Assembly (NCBI GenBank): GCA_016716065.1
Contig: JADJXA010000001.1
Coordinates: 806,001 to 870,000 of the forward strand
Reading direction: 5' to 3'
DNA length: 64,000 nucleotides
DNA from: Candidatus Leptovillus gracilis
GTDB lineage: Bacteria; Chloroflexota; Anaerolineae; Promineifilales; Promineifilaceae
Shown: positions 1 through 9,403 of the stretch, piece by piece
Layout of the letters: each line of letters starts with the position of its first letter
Numbering within the stretch: position 1 is the stretch's first letter
Position numbers and translations under genes: made by a program
The notes under the pieces: generated by a model
What the model was told of the DNA's origin: nothing
The model's database searches: none
The model's input: only the letters and a program-made list of their open reading frames with translations

Positions 1-237
1 GTAGAACGCAGCCTGGATGAAGACGATCGCCGCAAGTTCAACATCGGCCTGACCGACGAAGGGCGCGAACTGGTACGCGAACATGCGCGCCAACATTTCC
101 AAACTATCGGCCGCTGTTTCCACGCCCTGACACCGGCCGAACAGCAGACCGCCCTAAGCCAACTTTTGCACAAAATCAACCAACCCAGGCATCGGCCGTT
201 GGCCGTAAGCCGTAATCCTGTAATCCGTTGTCCGTAA
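1..237 (+). CDS. MarR-family transcriptional regulator, C-terminal part (partial)
   Basis: The 5' end lies outside the window. Frame 1 reads VERSLDEDDRRKFNIGLTDE and on to a stop at 235-237. The 'DDRRKF.IGLT..G' stretch is the typical wing and following helix of MarR winged-helix repressors. The reading frame runs into a 7-bp tandem array (from about 194), so the last 15 or so residues (HRPLAVSRNPVIRCP) are written by repeat DNA rather than by a conserved domain. It lies 24 bp upstream of an ABC exporter pair. A MarR regulator beside a multidrug ABC exporter is a common arrangement, so local repression of the exporter is a reasonable inference. Confidence 0.75.
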   Translation, partial: VERSLDEDDRRKFNIGLTDEGRELVREHARQHFQTIGRCFHALTPAEQQTALSQLLHKINQPRHRPLAVSRNPVIRCP

Positions 238-250
238 TCCGTAATCTCTC
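194..250. repeat. 7-bp tandem array (CCGTAAT-type)
   Basis: Degenerate heptamers such as CCGTAAG, CCGTAAT and CCGTTGT follow each other with a 7-bp period. The array overlaps the 3' end of the MarR gene and fills the gap before the ABC gene. Confidence 0.8.
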
Positions 251-261
251 AGGAGACTTCG

Positions 262-2160
262 ATGCAATTAGCTCAAGAACCAAAACAAAGACGGGGAAAA
301 GGCAACGGCCGTCCCCGCGACAATTCACTCAGCCGCGCCGTGCGCTACGTGGGGGTGTATCCGAGGCTGGCAATAACGGCCGTTATCACCCTCATCATCG
401 CCACCGCCGCCCAACTGGCCGTGCCCCAGTTGGTGCAAAACATCATAGACACCATCGTCACCAACAGCGCCAACAAAACCATTCTCGACCTGCCGCCCGG
501 CGTGCAGCAGATTGCGGCGCAACGCCTGGGCCTGGACCTGGCCGCTATGCAGCTAGACCTGGACAACGCCCTGACCGCTCTGTTTTACGCGACAACGGCC
601 GTTGTCCTCTTCGCCATCGCCCGCGGCCTCTTCACCTTCGCCCACACCTACCTCTCCCAGGCGCTGTCCGAAAACATCGCCTTCGAGCTGCGCCAGGATT
701 TGTTCAACAAAATCCAGCGCCTCAGCTTCAGCTACCACGACAAAAACCGCACCGGTCAACTCATGATCCGCGCCACCGACGACGTAGAAAAGCTGCGCCT
801 TTTTCTCGGCCAGGGGCTGCTCATGGCCCTGCAAGCCTTCATTTTACTTACCGGCACACTCATCATCCTCATGCTCACCAACTTCAAGCTGACACTGGTG
901 ATTTTGCCGGTGCTGCCCATCGCCCTGTTCATCTTCATGGGCTTCGGCGCGGCCATACAGCCCCTTTTCCGCGAGGTGCAAATTCGCCTTTCCAAAGTCA
1001 ACACCATCCTGCAGGAAAACCTGGCCGGCCTCAAAGTCGTCAAATCCTTCGCCAGCGAACCACGCGAACAAGCGCGTTTTGGCGCAAGCATCGATTCGGA
1101 ACTAGAGCAGCGCATCCGTATCAGCCGCACCTTCTCTTTTCTGTTCCCGTTTATCTTCCTGGTCGCCAATCTAGGCCAGGCCGCCATTCTCTACTTCGGG
1201 GGCGTACAAATTGTGGAAGGCAGTCTGACGCTGGGCGAATGGCAAAAATTCAGTCTCTACCTCACCTTCGTCTTCATCCCCATGGGCCAACTGGGTATGA
1301 TCATCAACCTGATGGCCCAGGCTGCGGCCAGCGCCACCCGCGTCTTCGAGATTTTGGACGCCAAAAACGATGTGGAAAACAAACCTGGGGCGCTGGAATT
1401 GGCGACGGTAGACGGCCGTGTTGAATTCGATAACGTCACCTTCCGCTACTTCAGCGGCGGCGAACCGGTCCTCAGCGACATCAGCTTCAGCGCCGAACCC
1501 GGCCAGACCATCGCCCTGCTCGGTTCCACCGGCAGCGGCAAATCCACCGTCATCAACCTGATCCCCCGCTTCTATGATGTTAGCGAAGGGCGCATCCTGG
1601 TAGACGGCCACGACGTGCGCGATGTAACCATCGAAAGCCTGCGCCAGAAAATCGGCATCGTCCTGCAAGAAACCACCCTCTTCAGCGGGACCATCCGCGA
1701 CAACATCGCCTTTGGTCGCCCCGACGCCAGCGATGAGGAAGTGATCGCCGCCGCGCAGGCCGCCGCCGCCCACGATTTCATCGTCGGCTTCCCCGAAGGC
1801 TACGACACGCCGGTCGGCGAACGCGGTTCCACTCTCAGCGGCGGGCAAAAACAGCGCATCGCCATCGCCCGCGCCCTGCTGATGGACCCCCACATCCTCA
1901 TCCTGGACGACTCCACCAGCAGCGTAGACTTGAACACCGAATACCTGATTCAGCAAGCGTTGGACAAACTGATGCACGGCCGTACCAGTTTCGTCATCGC
2001 CCAACGCATCAGCACCGTCCTCAACGCCGACAAAATCATCGTGTTAGACCAAGGCCGCATCGCCGCCATCGGCAACCACGAAGAACTGATGGAAAACAGC
2101 GCCATCTACGCCGAAATCTACCATTCCCAACTCGCCGAAGACGTGGCGATTGTGGATTGA
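262..2160 (+). CDS. ABC exporter half-transporter with degenerate catalytic site (TM287-like subunit)
   Basis: A 632-residue type IV ABC exporter half: six-helix membrane domain (about residues 35-345) followed by a nucleotide-binding domain. Walker A is GSTGSGKST near residue 421, the Q-loop is in IVLQETTLFSG, the signature is LSGGQKQR near 525. Walker B ends LDDSTSS (about 549-550), so the catalytic Glu is Asp, and the switch His is Gln in FVIAQRIST (Q581). These two substitutions are the hallmark of the degenerate-site subunit of heterodimeric exporters such as TM287/TM288 and BmrC/BmrD. The next gene supplies the consensus-site partner. The substrate cannot be read from sequence; drug or lipid export is likely. 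A heptad array (GATTGAC units, about 2146-2176) overlaps its stop. Confidence 0.93.
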   Translation: MQLAQEPKQRRGKGNGRPRDNSLSRAVRYVGVYPRLAITAVITLIIATAAQLAVPQLVQNIIDTIVTNSANKTILDLPPGVQQIAAQRLGLDLAAMQLDLDNALTALFYATTAVVLFAIARGLFTFAHTYLSQALSENIAFELRQDLFNKIQRLSFSYHDKNRTGQLMIRATDDVEKLRLFLGQGLLMALQAFILLTGTLIILMLTNFKLTLVILPVLPIALFIFMGFGAAIQPLFREVQIRLSKVNTILQENLAGLKVVKSFASEPREQARFGASIDSELEQRIRISRTFSFLFPFIFLVANLGQAAILYFGGVQIVEGSLTLGEWQKFSLYLTFVFIPMGQLGMIINLMAQAAASATRVFEILDAKNDVENKPGALELATVDGRVEFDNVTFRYFSGGEPVLSDISFSAEPGQTIALLGSTGSGKSTVINLIPRFYDVSEGRILVDGHDVRDVTIESLRQKIGIVLQETTLFSGTIRDNIAFGRPDASDEEVIAAAQAAAAHDFIVGFPEGYDTPVGERGSTLSGGQKQRIAIARALLMDPHILILDDSTSSVDLNTEYLIQQALDKLMHGRTSFVIAQRISTVLNADKIIVLDQGRIAAIGNHEELMENSAIYAEIYHSQLAEDVAIVD

Positions 2161-2176
2161 CGATTGACGATTGGTG
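2146..2176. repeat. 7-bp tandem array (GATTGAC units)
   Basis: Units GATTGTG, GATTGAC, GATTGAC and GATTGGT span the stop codon of the first ABC gene and the gap to the second. Confidence 0.7.
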
Positions 2177-2211
2177 TACCCTCTTCACAATCGTAAATTC
2201 CGGAGTTTCTT

Positions 2212-4219
2212 ATGTTTCACCGACAAGATATGCTTTTTACCGAAGAACGCAAGGCGCGCAGCGTCAGCGCGACACTGCGACGGCTGGGACATTACTTCCG
2301 CCCTTACACGCTGGCGCTGCTGGTCATCGCCGTGGTGGTAATCGCCAGCACCTACATGCAAGTTCTCATCCCCGACCTTACCGGGCAGTTGGTAGATTGT
2401 TACCTCACACCCTTTGCCGCCGGCAGCAACATGCAAGACCTCTTCGCCAACCTGCCAGTGGATCAATTAACCGGTCAGGCAGGCAGTGGGACGGAAACCG
2501 CTTTCCAGAGCAACTGCTGGTACACCACACCCGACATTACGGCCACAGCCGAAACCGCCATCCGGGGCATCGGCGTGCTGATGTTGATTGTGACCGGCCT
2601 TTACCTGGGCAACGCCCTGCTCAGCGGCATTGGCTTTTATCTGATGAGTTGGGCCGGTTTCCATGTGCTGCGCGATTTGCGGGCGCGGGTGTTTGAACAC
2701 GTCCAACGCCTGTCGCTGGGCTACTTCACCCGCCACGAAGCCGGCGATGTCATGAGCCGCTTCACCAACGACATGGACACATTGCAGCAGGTGGTGGGCT
2801 TTGGCCTGTTAAGTGTGCTGCAAGGGCATTTTGCTCATCGTCTGGACCGTCTATGTCATGCTGACCAAAAGCGTGCCCTTTGCCCTGATTAGCCTGGTAA
2901 CGCTGCCGTTGATGTTTATTGCCACCAACTGGTTTTCCGGCCAGGCGCGCAAGGCTTTCCGCGTGGCGCGCAAAGAAATCGGCTCGGTCAACGCCGACCT
3001 GCAAGAGAGCATCTCGTCGGTGCGTGAAGTGCAGGCGTTCAGCCGCGAGCAAGAGAACATTGACCAGTTCCAGATCAGCAATGCCGCCAACCGAGACGCC
3101 AATATCCGGGCGCAGGTGTTCACCAGCGCCCTGGCGCCAACGTTGGAAGCATTGGGTTACGTCAGCCTGGCCATCGTCGCCGGGATGGGCGGTTTTTACA
3201 TCCTCACCGGCCAGGATATGTTTGGCACTATCATTTCGCTGGGGCTGATTATCACCTTTATCGCCTACACGCAGCAGTTTAACCGGCCGGTGCAGCAAAT
3301 TTCCGTGCTGTGGACCAACATCCAGAGCGCCATCGCCGGGGCGGAACGCATTTTTGGCCTGCTGGATGAGACGCCCGACGTGGTGGACAAACCAGACGCC
3401 ATCGAGATGCCCAAAATTGAAGGCCACGTCCACTTCGAGAACGTGTGGGCGGAGTACAATTCGGGTGAACCGGTGTTGAAAGGGGTGACAATTGAAGCGC
3501 AGCCGGGCGAAACGATTGCCATTGTTGGGCCAACCGGAGCGGGCAAGACGACGATTATCAACCTGCTGCCCCGTTTTTGGGACATTACCGACGGCCGTCT
3601 GACCATTGACGGCCATGATGTGCGCGATGTGACACGCAGCAGCCTGCGCCAGCAAATGGGCATTGTGCTGCAAGATTCATTCTTGTTCAGCGACACAGTG
3701 ATGAACAATATTCGTTACGGCCGTCCCGACGCCAGCGACGAAGAAGTCATCACCGCCGCCAAACTGGCCCGCGCCGACACCTTCATTGACCGGCTGGAAA
3801 ACGGCTACCAGACCATCCTGGGCGAACGCGGCTCCGGCCTGAGCCAAGGGCAGCGGCAGCTCATCTCCATCGCCCGCGTGGCCCTCATTAACCCGCGCAT
3901 CCTCATCCTCGACGAGGCCACCAGCAGCGTAGACACACGCACCGAGCGCGAAATCCAGACAGCGCTGGACCAACTGCTGGCCGGCCGTACCAGCTTTGTC
4001 ATCGCTCACCGGCTGAGTACCATTCGCAACGCCAACCAGGTCTTGGTGCTAAAAGATGGCGAGATCATCGAACGGGGCACGCACCAGACATTGCTGGCAG
4101 CCAAAGGCTTCTACTATCATCTTTACATGAGCCAGTTCCGCCGTCAGGTAGAAGACGACGGCAGCGCCATCGAAGAAGCAATCAACGAATTAGACGCCTT
4201 TTTTGTGCCGGGTGATTGA
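2212..4219 (+). pseudogene. ABC exporter half-transporter, consensus-site partner (TM288-like), frameshifted
   Basis: Two overlapping frames together encode one exporter half of roughly 665 residues. The first (from 2212) covers the N-terminus and first transmembrane helices up to VGFGLLSVLQ. The second carries on from GILLIVWTVYV to 4219. The break is at about 2818-2830 and is explained by one extra base near 'caaggg'. The second part holds the rest of the membrane domain and a complete ATPase: GPTGAGKTT (Walker A), a signature altered to LSQGQRQ, LDEATSSVD (Walker B with catalytic Glu) and FVIAHRLST (switch His). It would therefore pair with the degenerate upstream subunit. Both halves are intact otherwise, so a sequencing or assembly indel is as likely as a true pseudogene. 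Confidence 0.88.
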
Positions 4220-4236
4220 GTTAACGTGAGGCTATT

Positions 4237-4500
4237 ATGGCGATAAACCCTGCTGCATTGGATGACGCGAAAATTTATTGTGACAGAGATGGGCAGGCCA
4301 GCGAAGTCCTGATGAGTTATGCAACTTTTCGGCAAATTGAAGCGATCTTCGATGAAGTAATGCCGCATGAGCAGCAATACGCTTTAAGTGAATCCTGGCA
4401 AGCGCGTATCCGTGAAGGAGAAGCGGACATCAAAGCAGGACGCACACGCACGGCTGCCTCTGAGAATCTGGACGCGGCGCTTGAGTGGTTGGATGAGTGA
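4237..4500 (+). CDS. Antitoxin-like small protein
   Basis: An 87-residue acidic protein. The N-terminus (CDRDGQASEVLMSYATFRQ) resembles the DNA-binding part of Phd/YefM or RelB-like antitoxins, and the C-terminal half is charged and helical, ending ALEWLDE. Its stop overlaps the start of a gene (4493) whose product begins like a RelE/ParE-type toxin, the usual antitoxin-toxin order with coupled translation. The exact antitoxin family is not certain. The gene lies 17 bp after the ABC exporter but is probably an independent unit. Confidence 0.65.
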   Translation: MAINPAALDDAKIYCDRDGQASEVLMSYATFRQIEAIFDEVMPHEQQYALSESWQARIREGEADIKAGRTRTAASENLDAALEWLDE

Positions 4501-4585
4501 GATCACCATCGTCTTCACCGAACGGGTGAAGAAGGATTACCGCCTTTTGCCGGAGAGCATTCAGAAAAAGTTCAAGTTTTGGTAG
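4493..4585 (+). pseudogene. Truncated RelE/ParE-family toxin fragment
   Basis: Reads MSEITIVFTERVKKDYRLLP then ESIQKKFKFW and stops at 4583-4585. 'F.ERVKKDYRLLPE.IQKKF' is the opening strand and helix of RelE/ParE-superfamily mRNA interferases, which are normally 85-100 residues; only 30 remain. The stop codon falls at the first bases of a dispersed palindromic repeat (4583-4657), so insertion of the repeat appears to have cut off the catalytic C-terminus. No remaining toxin sequence is recognisable downstream. The start overlaps the antitoxin stop. Confidence 0.65.
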
Positions 4586-4657
4586 GGGCTGGACGGCGTG
4601 GACAGGCAGCCGCCGCAGCGGACGCCATTTTCCCGCGCCGTCTCGCCCATTTTCGCC
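4583..4657. repeat. Dispersed palindromic (REP-like) repeat, copy A
   Basis: Left arm GGGGCTGGACGGCGTGGACA and right arm CCGCGCCGTCTCGCCC form an imperfect inverted repeat. A close relative is at 26119-26193 (shared GCAGCGGA and ATTTTCCCGCGCCGTCTCG blocks). It interrupts the toxin gene. Confidence 0.75.
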
Positions 4658-4818
4658 TGAACCGGGCGAGACAGGCGGCCGCAGAGATGTTGGAGAATGG
4701 CCGAGACGTTGGCCCGCCTATCCCCCCTGCGAGCAGGTTCATCATTGGAATTGCTGCTATTTTGAACCATGCCAGATTTGTTAAACTGCTGGCTAACGTG
4801 TGTTGATTTTTCGTTAAC
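4586..4818. other. Intergenic remainder after the REP-like repeat
   Basis: Besides the repeat this 230-bp gap holds a second short inverted pair (CTCGCCC at about 4641 with GGGCGAG at about 4664). I see no convincing gene; the continuous frame 4579-4806 is low-complexity Arg/Ala-rich and not conserved-looking. Confidence 0.5.
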
Positions 4819-5598
4819 GTGAAAGCATTCAATAACTGGCTGCGCCGGCCGCAGCAGCGTCTGTTAAAGGTGGGGGCCGTCATTATTGTGGGGCTGTTGG
4901 GGCTGTATCTGGCCTACCAGCTTTTTCAGGCCAGCAGCTACTTGCGCAATCTGGATGACCCACGCAACCGCGCTTTTTTACAGTGGGCCAGGGGGGGCGA
5001 GGAGGCCCGCAGTGAGCTGGTCACGGTCCAGCGCGACGCCTGCCCCGGCGCGCCCTTCATCTTGCCCTCAGACGGCTTCATCGGTCTGCTGTACGACGAC
5101 CCGCGCAGCCCCTACTCCAGCCGCAATCCCCATCAGGGCATTGACATTTTCAGCAGCACGCCGCCCGGCGAGACGCCGGTTTACGCCGCCTATGATGGCT
5201 ACGTAACCCGCGAGGAACATTGGCGCAGTTCGCTGATTATTCGCGTGCCGGAAGACCCGCTGCGGCCGGGGGAGCCGGTGTGGCTTTACTACACGCACAT
5301 GGCCGACCGGGAAGGCAACGATTTTATCCACGAGGCGTTTCCGCCGGGGACGCAAGAGAAGTTTGTGCCGCAGGGCACACTGTTGGGCTACACTGGCGAT
5401 TACAACGGCCGTTCGCCGCGCGCAGTCTGGGTGCATTTGCACTTTTCGTTGGTGCAGGCGGATGGCAGCGGCCGTTACGCCAACGAGTTAGAATTCAGCA
5501 ACACCCTGGACCCTTCGCCCTACCTGGGGCTGCCGCTGAACTATCGCTGTGAAACGGCCGTTATCACCTGCACGCCAAACCCGGTGTGTCCAGGTTAA
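4819..5598 (+). CDS. Membrane-anchored M23 (LytM) family metallopeptidase
   Basis: A 259-residue protein with a GTG start. An N-terminal membrane helix (about residues 18-36, VGAVIIVGLLGLYLAYQLF) anchors it, and the rest should face outside. The catalytic domain has HQGIDIF (zinc ligands H105 and D109) and VHLHFS (H206 and H208), the HxxxD and HxH motifs of LytM-type peptidases that cut peptidoglycan cross-links or scaffold other hydrolases. All zinc ligands are present, so it is probably active. It is followed by an AhpD-like gene starting 23 bp after its stop. GTG is the first plausible start; nothing upstream is conserved. Confidence 0.85.
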   Translation: MKAFNNWLRRPQQRLLKVGAVIIVGLLGLYLAYQLFQASSYLRNLDDPRNRAFLQWARGGEEARSELVTVQRDACPGAPFILPSDGFIGLLYDDPRSPYSSRNPHQGIDIFSSTPPGETPVYAAYDGYVTREEHWRSSLIIRVPEDPLRPGEPVWLYYTHMADREGNDFIHEAFPPGTQEKFVPQGTLLGYTGDYNGRSPRAVWVHLHFSLVQADGSGRYANELEFSNTLDPSPYLGLPLNYRCETAVITCTPNPVCPG

Positions 5599-5620
5599 AC
5601 ATCACTTTGGGAGCAGCATC

Positions 5621-6130
5621 ATGAAAAAATTTCCACGACGGTATTACCACAGTTTGCGACAGATTGGGGGAGATTTGGTGTGGCCGCTGCGCAATCGGAA
5701 CAAACTGCGGGCGGCAATGAGCGGTGAGTTGGTCTCGTTTGCCATGCGCGAGCGGTTGATGTTGGCGGTAACGGCCGTCAACGACTGCCGCTATTGTTCC
5801 TATTTCCATGCCAAAGAAGCTCTACGCGCCGAGCTGCCTGAAAGCGAAATCCGCCACCTGCTTGAAGGTCACCTGCACCACGCTCCGGCCAACGAACTGC
5901 CGGCCCTACTGTATGCGCAGCACTGGGCCGAAAGCGACGGCCAGCCCGATCTGGCCGCTCGACAAACCTTGTATGCCACCTATGGCGCGGAAAAAGCAGA
6001 AGCCATTGAAGCAGTTCTGCGCATGATTCGCACCGGCAACCTGGGCGGTAATACACTGGACTATGTAGTGTATCGCCTGTCATTTGGCCGGTTGGGGAAG
6101 TCACAACGGGATGAGTTGAAGACAGCCTGA
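5621..6130 (+). CDS. Carboxymuconolactone decarboxylase / AhpD-like protein
   Basis: 169 residues from the ATG at 5621; the open frame extends upstream to 5549 but that part overlaps the peptidase gene, and GGAG at about 5610 fits the 5621 start. The sequence NDCRYCSYFH (C56, C59, H63) is the CxxCxxxH motif of AhpD-like alkylhydroperoxidases and CMD-family proteins, which reduce peroxides or act as thiol-redox partners. It is all-helical in appearance. The physiological partner is not indicated; no ahpC or peroxiredoxin is adjacent. Confidence 0.82.
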   Translation: MKKFPRRYYHSLRQIGGDLVWPLRNRNKLRAAMSGELVSFAMRERLMLAVTAVNDCRYCSYFHAKEALRAELPESEIRHLLEGHLHHAPANELPALLYAQHWAESDGQPDLAARQTLYATYGAEKAEAIEAVLRMIRTGNLGGNTLDYVVYRLSFGRLGKSQRDELKTA

Positions 6131-6189
6131 CCGGTTAGATCCTGTCCGCAGCCTCTCGGTCATCAGACGATACTCGTAAAGATCATAAT

Positions 6190-8150
6190 CTGATATTTTT
6201 TGTAGCGGTCAAAGATTAGTCAAACTCATCAAGTGAAGGGCTTTGCGTCGCAATTTCATTCTGACGAGTCTTCGAGGAAGCATTCCTTTCCCGCCAACCA
6301 ATAGGCTCGAGGTTCGCTCAAATTGAGCGGTAAATAGTAAAATTGGCGGCATGACTATGCCAGAATTCACAATCAGTGTTGAACGGCTGGATGACCTGCC
6401 GCTCTTGTATGGGTTTATCGAAAAGATGGGCATTCAGTCCACCATTGATACCGTCATCAAACCGCACGGGAATTGGCAGGGACTGAGCATGGGTTGGGTG
6501 ATCTCCATCTGGCTCAGCCACATCATCTCGGCGTACAACCATCGGATGGATCGGGTTCAAGAGTGGGTGGCAACCCATCAGGTTTCTTTGCGGCAGTTGA
6601 CCGGACAGGACGTGACCGAGCTTGACTTCACCGATGACCGACTGGCGATTTGTCTGCGGGAACTGCACGAGCCTGACCAGTGGCGGCGGATCGAGAGCCT
6701 GTTGGGTAATCGGTTGCTGCGCGTTTACGACCTGCGGTCGGTGAACATCGTGCGGCTGGATGGCACAACCGCCGGCTGTATCACGACCCGGCGGGTCACC
6801 TGTTGTTTCAGGTGGGGAAGAACAAAGAAGGGTCTATGAACCGCAGTTCAAAGCGATGCTGGGCCAGCCTCGACCCGTTGGGCTTGTTGTTGGCGCTGGA
6901 TGTGGTTCCTGGCAATCGGGCCGATGACCCGCTGTATGTGCCTTGCTACCAGCGGGTGAAAGAGATGCTGGCCCGGAATGGACTGCTCATTGTCGGCGAC
7001 AGCAAGATGAGCGCCTTTGACACCCGGGCCACGATTGCGGCGGGCCACGACCACTATCTGACGCCCCTGCCCGATGGCAAGAGTGAACCGGGTCTGCTGG
7101 ACAAGTACCTGCGCCGGTGGTGGGCTGACGGCGGCGCGGCGATGCCGGTTTTCCTGCCCGACGATGAGCCTGAGGAGGGACAAGAGCCTGACTGCTCCCT
7201 GGCCATCGCCGAAGGATTCGAGGTCAGCCGCGCCCATCAGGCTGGGGTGGGCACAGCATGTCGTCTGGTCGGAGCGTTGTCTGGTGGTGCGCTCGTTGAG
7301 CTACCAACAGACCGAACAGGCGAACTTGCGGCAGCGGCTGCAGCGGAAGGGGCGCTGCGGGACTTAACGCCTGCGCCAGGGCGGGGTAAACGCCCCATCA
7401 CCGATGAAGCGAGTTTACAAAAAGCCATTGCCGCTATTGAAAAGCAGTATCGCGTGGCCGGTCTGTTGCCGGTCAGCTACACTCGCCAGGTCACAGAACG
7501 CGCCATCCCGGCTATCGCGGTCAACCGGCACGAGTAGAGCAAGACATTCGCTACCAGGTGCAGGTCAAGCGAGACGAGGCGGCGATTGAGTGGGCGCTGT
7601 TCCGGGCCGGTTGGCGTATCTACCTGACCAATGCGCCGCAGGCGTCGCCTTTGACCGAGGCCGTCCTGGCTTACCGCGACCAGTATATCGAGGGAGAACA
7701 TTTTCCGCCGTCTCAAAGGCAAGATGCTCTCCATCACCCCGGTCTATGTCCAGCGGGATGACCATGCGCAGGGCTTGTTTCATTTGCTCTCGCTGGCGGC
7801 GCGACTGCTGGCCTTAGGCGATTACACGGCTCGTCGCGCTCTGGCCGACCAACAGTCAGAACTGAGTGGCATCTACCCCGGCAACCCCAAGCGGGCCACG
7901 GCTCGGCCGACGATGGAGCGGCTGCTGGAGGCATTTGACAACATCAACCTGAGCATTATCCATCTGACCGGGCAGCGGGTCTGTCAGGCGACGCCGTTAA
8001 CGCCGTGCAGCAGCGCATTTTATCTCTGTTAGGCTTGTCGGCTCGTTGTATACCAACTGGACTGTGGCCTGAACCGGTTAACCAGGGGTGGATTGGGCCT
8101 GTTGACGGTATTTGATTGGTAAAGTGCTTGTTTTTTGTAGCTGTCATATC
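6190..8150 (+). mobile_element. Decayed IS1634-like (IS4-group) insertion element
   Basis: The region holds a transposase broken into several frames with non-coding flanks. A near-identical 16-mer, TTTTTTGTAGC[G/T]GTCA, occurs at 6196-6211 and 8131-8146 in the same orientation. It is close to both ends of the degenerate element and could be a remnant of ends or of target duplication, but I could not define clean terminal inverted repeats. I saw no copy of the octamer ACGGCCGT here, although it is frequent in neighbouring genes, which fits a recent foreign origin. Confidence 0.7.
6351..8032 (+). pseudogene. IS1634-like transposase, multiply frameshifted
   Basis: The intact 5' part (6351-6839) begins MTMPEFTISVERLDDLPLLY and matches the DUF4277-type N-terminal domain of IS1634-family transposases; it contains the conserved 'RLDGTT' approach to the DDE core. 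The coding then hops to the frame beginning about 6803 (LDPLGLLLALDVVPGNRADD, IVGDSKMSA, typical DDE core), to another frame near 7230-7360 (WSERCLVVRSLSYQQTEQA), back, then to 7558 and 7724 for the C-terminal part (GLFHLLSLAARLLAL). At least four frameshifts are needed, so it cannot be active. Some shifts may be sequence errors, but the number argues for real decay. Confidence 0.8.
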
Positions 8151-8221
8151 GGTTTTGCTGGCTTCTGAACCACTTCACCGATATGGCAATCTGAATTGGA
8201 CTTTTGCTCGTTTATTTGAGC

Positions 8222-8276
8222 GAACGCCCTGAATAGGGATTCTTCGCTCCCAAGACTCCGCTTAGAATGACAACGA
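8222..8276. repeat. Fragment of 'TTCGCTCCGAAGACTCCGCTCAGAATGAC'-type dispersed repeat
   Basis: GGGATTCTTCGCTCCCAAGA and CTCCGCTTAGAATGACAACG match one half of the internal module of the MITE copies near 18.8 and 23.4 kb and the orphan copy near 26.35 kb. No other half is present. The rest of the gap 8150-8332 holds only this and a short CACCTT-type direct repeat (8318-8350). Confidence 0.6.
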
Positions 8277-8332
8277 TTCCTACTAACCCTTGACCATTAC
8301 AAAATCTGACATTGTTGTCACCTTGTCAGATG

Positions 8333-9403
8333 TCACCTTATCACCTTGCCAGGCATCACATCGCGCACCGCCCGGTCGCGCAGCTGCCCACAGCCCGCCT
8401 GAATATCAATGCCCCGTCGCACGCGCACCGTGCTGCTGACGCCATAGGCCGTCAACACCTCCTGAAACTTGTCTACCTGCTCATGCGACGAAGGCGCGCC
8501 ACCGTAACCGGCCGTCGGGTTCAGCGGAATCAGGTTGACGTGACATAACATGCCCTGCACCAGTTTACCCAGCGCCTGGGCCTGCTCGATGGTGTCATTT
8601 TCACCGGCGATCAGCGCCCACTCGAAGGTGATGCGCCGGCCGGTTTTTTCCACCACGTAACGACAGGCGTCCAGCACCTCGGCGATGGGCCAGCGGCGGT
8701 TGACGGGGATGAGTTTGTCGCGCTCGGCGTCGGTGGCGGCGTGCAGGGAGACGGCCAGCGGCGTCTGGCGCTGTTCGTCGGCGTAGCGGCGCATGGCCGG
8801 GACCAGGCCAACGGTGGAGATGGTGATTTTGCGCGCGCCCAGGTTAAAGCCGGCCGGATCGGTGAGGCGGTCTACGGCCGTTAACGTCTGCTCGTAATTG
8901 TGCAGCGGTTCGCCCATGCCCATCATCACGATATTGGTCACATGCTCGCCGGTTTGGGCCAGTTCATGGGCGAAGTGCAGCACCTGGGCCACAATTTCGC
9001 CCACCGTCAGGTGACGAAAGAAGCCCATTTGCCCGGTGGCGCAAAAAACGCAGCCCATGGCGCAGCCCGCCTGGGTGCTGATGCACAGCGTGCGCCGTTT
9101 GTCGTAGGTCATCAGGACGGTTTCGATGTATTGACCGTCGGGCAGTTGGAAGAGGACTTTTTGGGTACGGCCGTCGCTGGAATGCAGTTCATCCACAATC
9201 GCGCCGATGCGCAGCGTAGCCTGTTCGGCCAATTGGGCGCGCAGCGCTTTGGGCAGGTTGCTCATCGCCTCAAAATCCAGGGCGTACTGCTTGTAAAGCC
9301 AATCCCAGATTTGCCCGGCGCGGAATTTAGGCTGGCCCAGCTCGGCGATGAACTCGACGAGTTGGTCAAAATCTAGATCATACATATTTCGTTTAGCTGT
9401 CAT
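8333..9403 (-). CDS. rlmN: 23S rRNA (adenine2503-C2)-methyltransferase RlmN
   Basis: A 356-residue radical-SAM enzyme that methylates C2 of A2503 in 23S rRNA (and A37 of some tRNAs). The cluster-binding motif CxxxCxxC is at C114/C118/C121 in QAGCAMGCVFCATG, preceded by the usual RRTLCISTQ segment. GMGEP (MMGMGEPLHN) is the SAM-binding loop, and the second catalytic Cys lies in the C-terminal GIDIQAGCGQL. Length is normal. Its start overlaps the stop of the upstream HAD gene by ATGA, so the two are translationally coupled on the minus strand. Confidence 0.97.
   Translation of the reverse strand: MTAKRNMYDLDFDQLVEFIAELGQPKFRAGQIWDWLYKQYALDFEAMSNLPKALRAQLAEQATLRIGAIVDELHSSDGRTQKVLFQLPDGQYIETVLMTYDKRRTLCISTQAGCAMGCVFCATGQMGFFRHLTVGEIVAQVLHFAHELAQTGEHVTNIVMMGMGEPLHNYEQTLTAVDRLTDPAGFNLGARKITISTVGLVPAMRRYADEQRQTPLAVSLHAATDAERDKLIPVNRRWPIAEVLDACRYVVEKTGRRITFEWALIAGENDTIEQAQALGKLVQGMLCHVNLIPLNPTAGYGGAPSSHEQVDKFQEVLTAYGVSSTVRVRRGIDIQAGCGQLRDRAVRDVMPGKVIR

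Noticed and set aside
228..1424. 398-residue open frame overlapping the first ABC gene
   Set aside because: Pro/Arg/His-rich shadow frame of a clear ABC exporter; no domain and no plausible start site.
6190..8150. Active insertion sequence
   Set aside because: At least four frameshifts are needed to read the transposase and no clean terminal inverted repeats could be defined.
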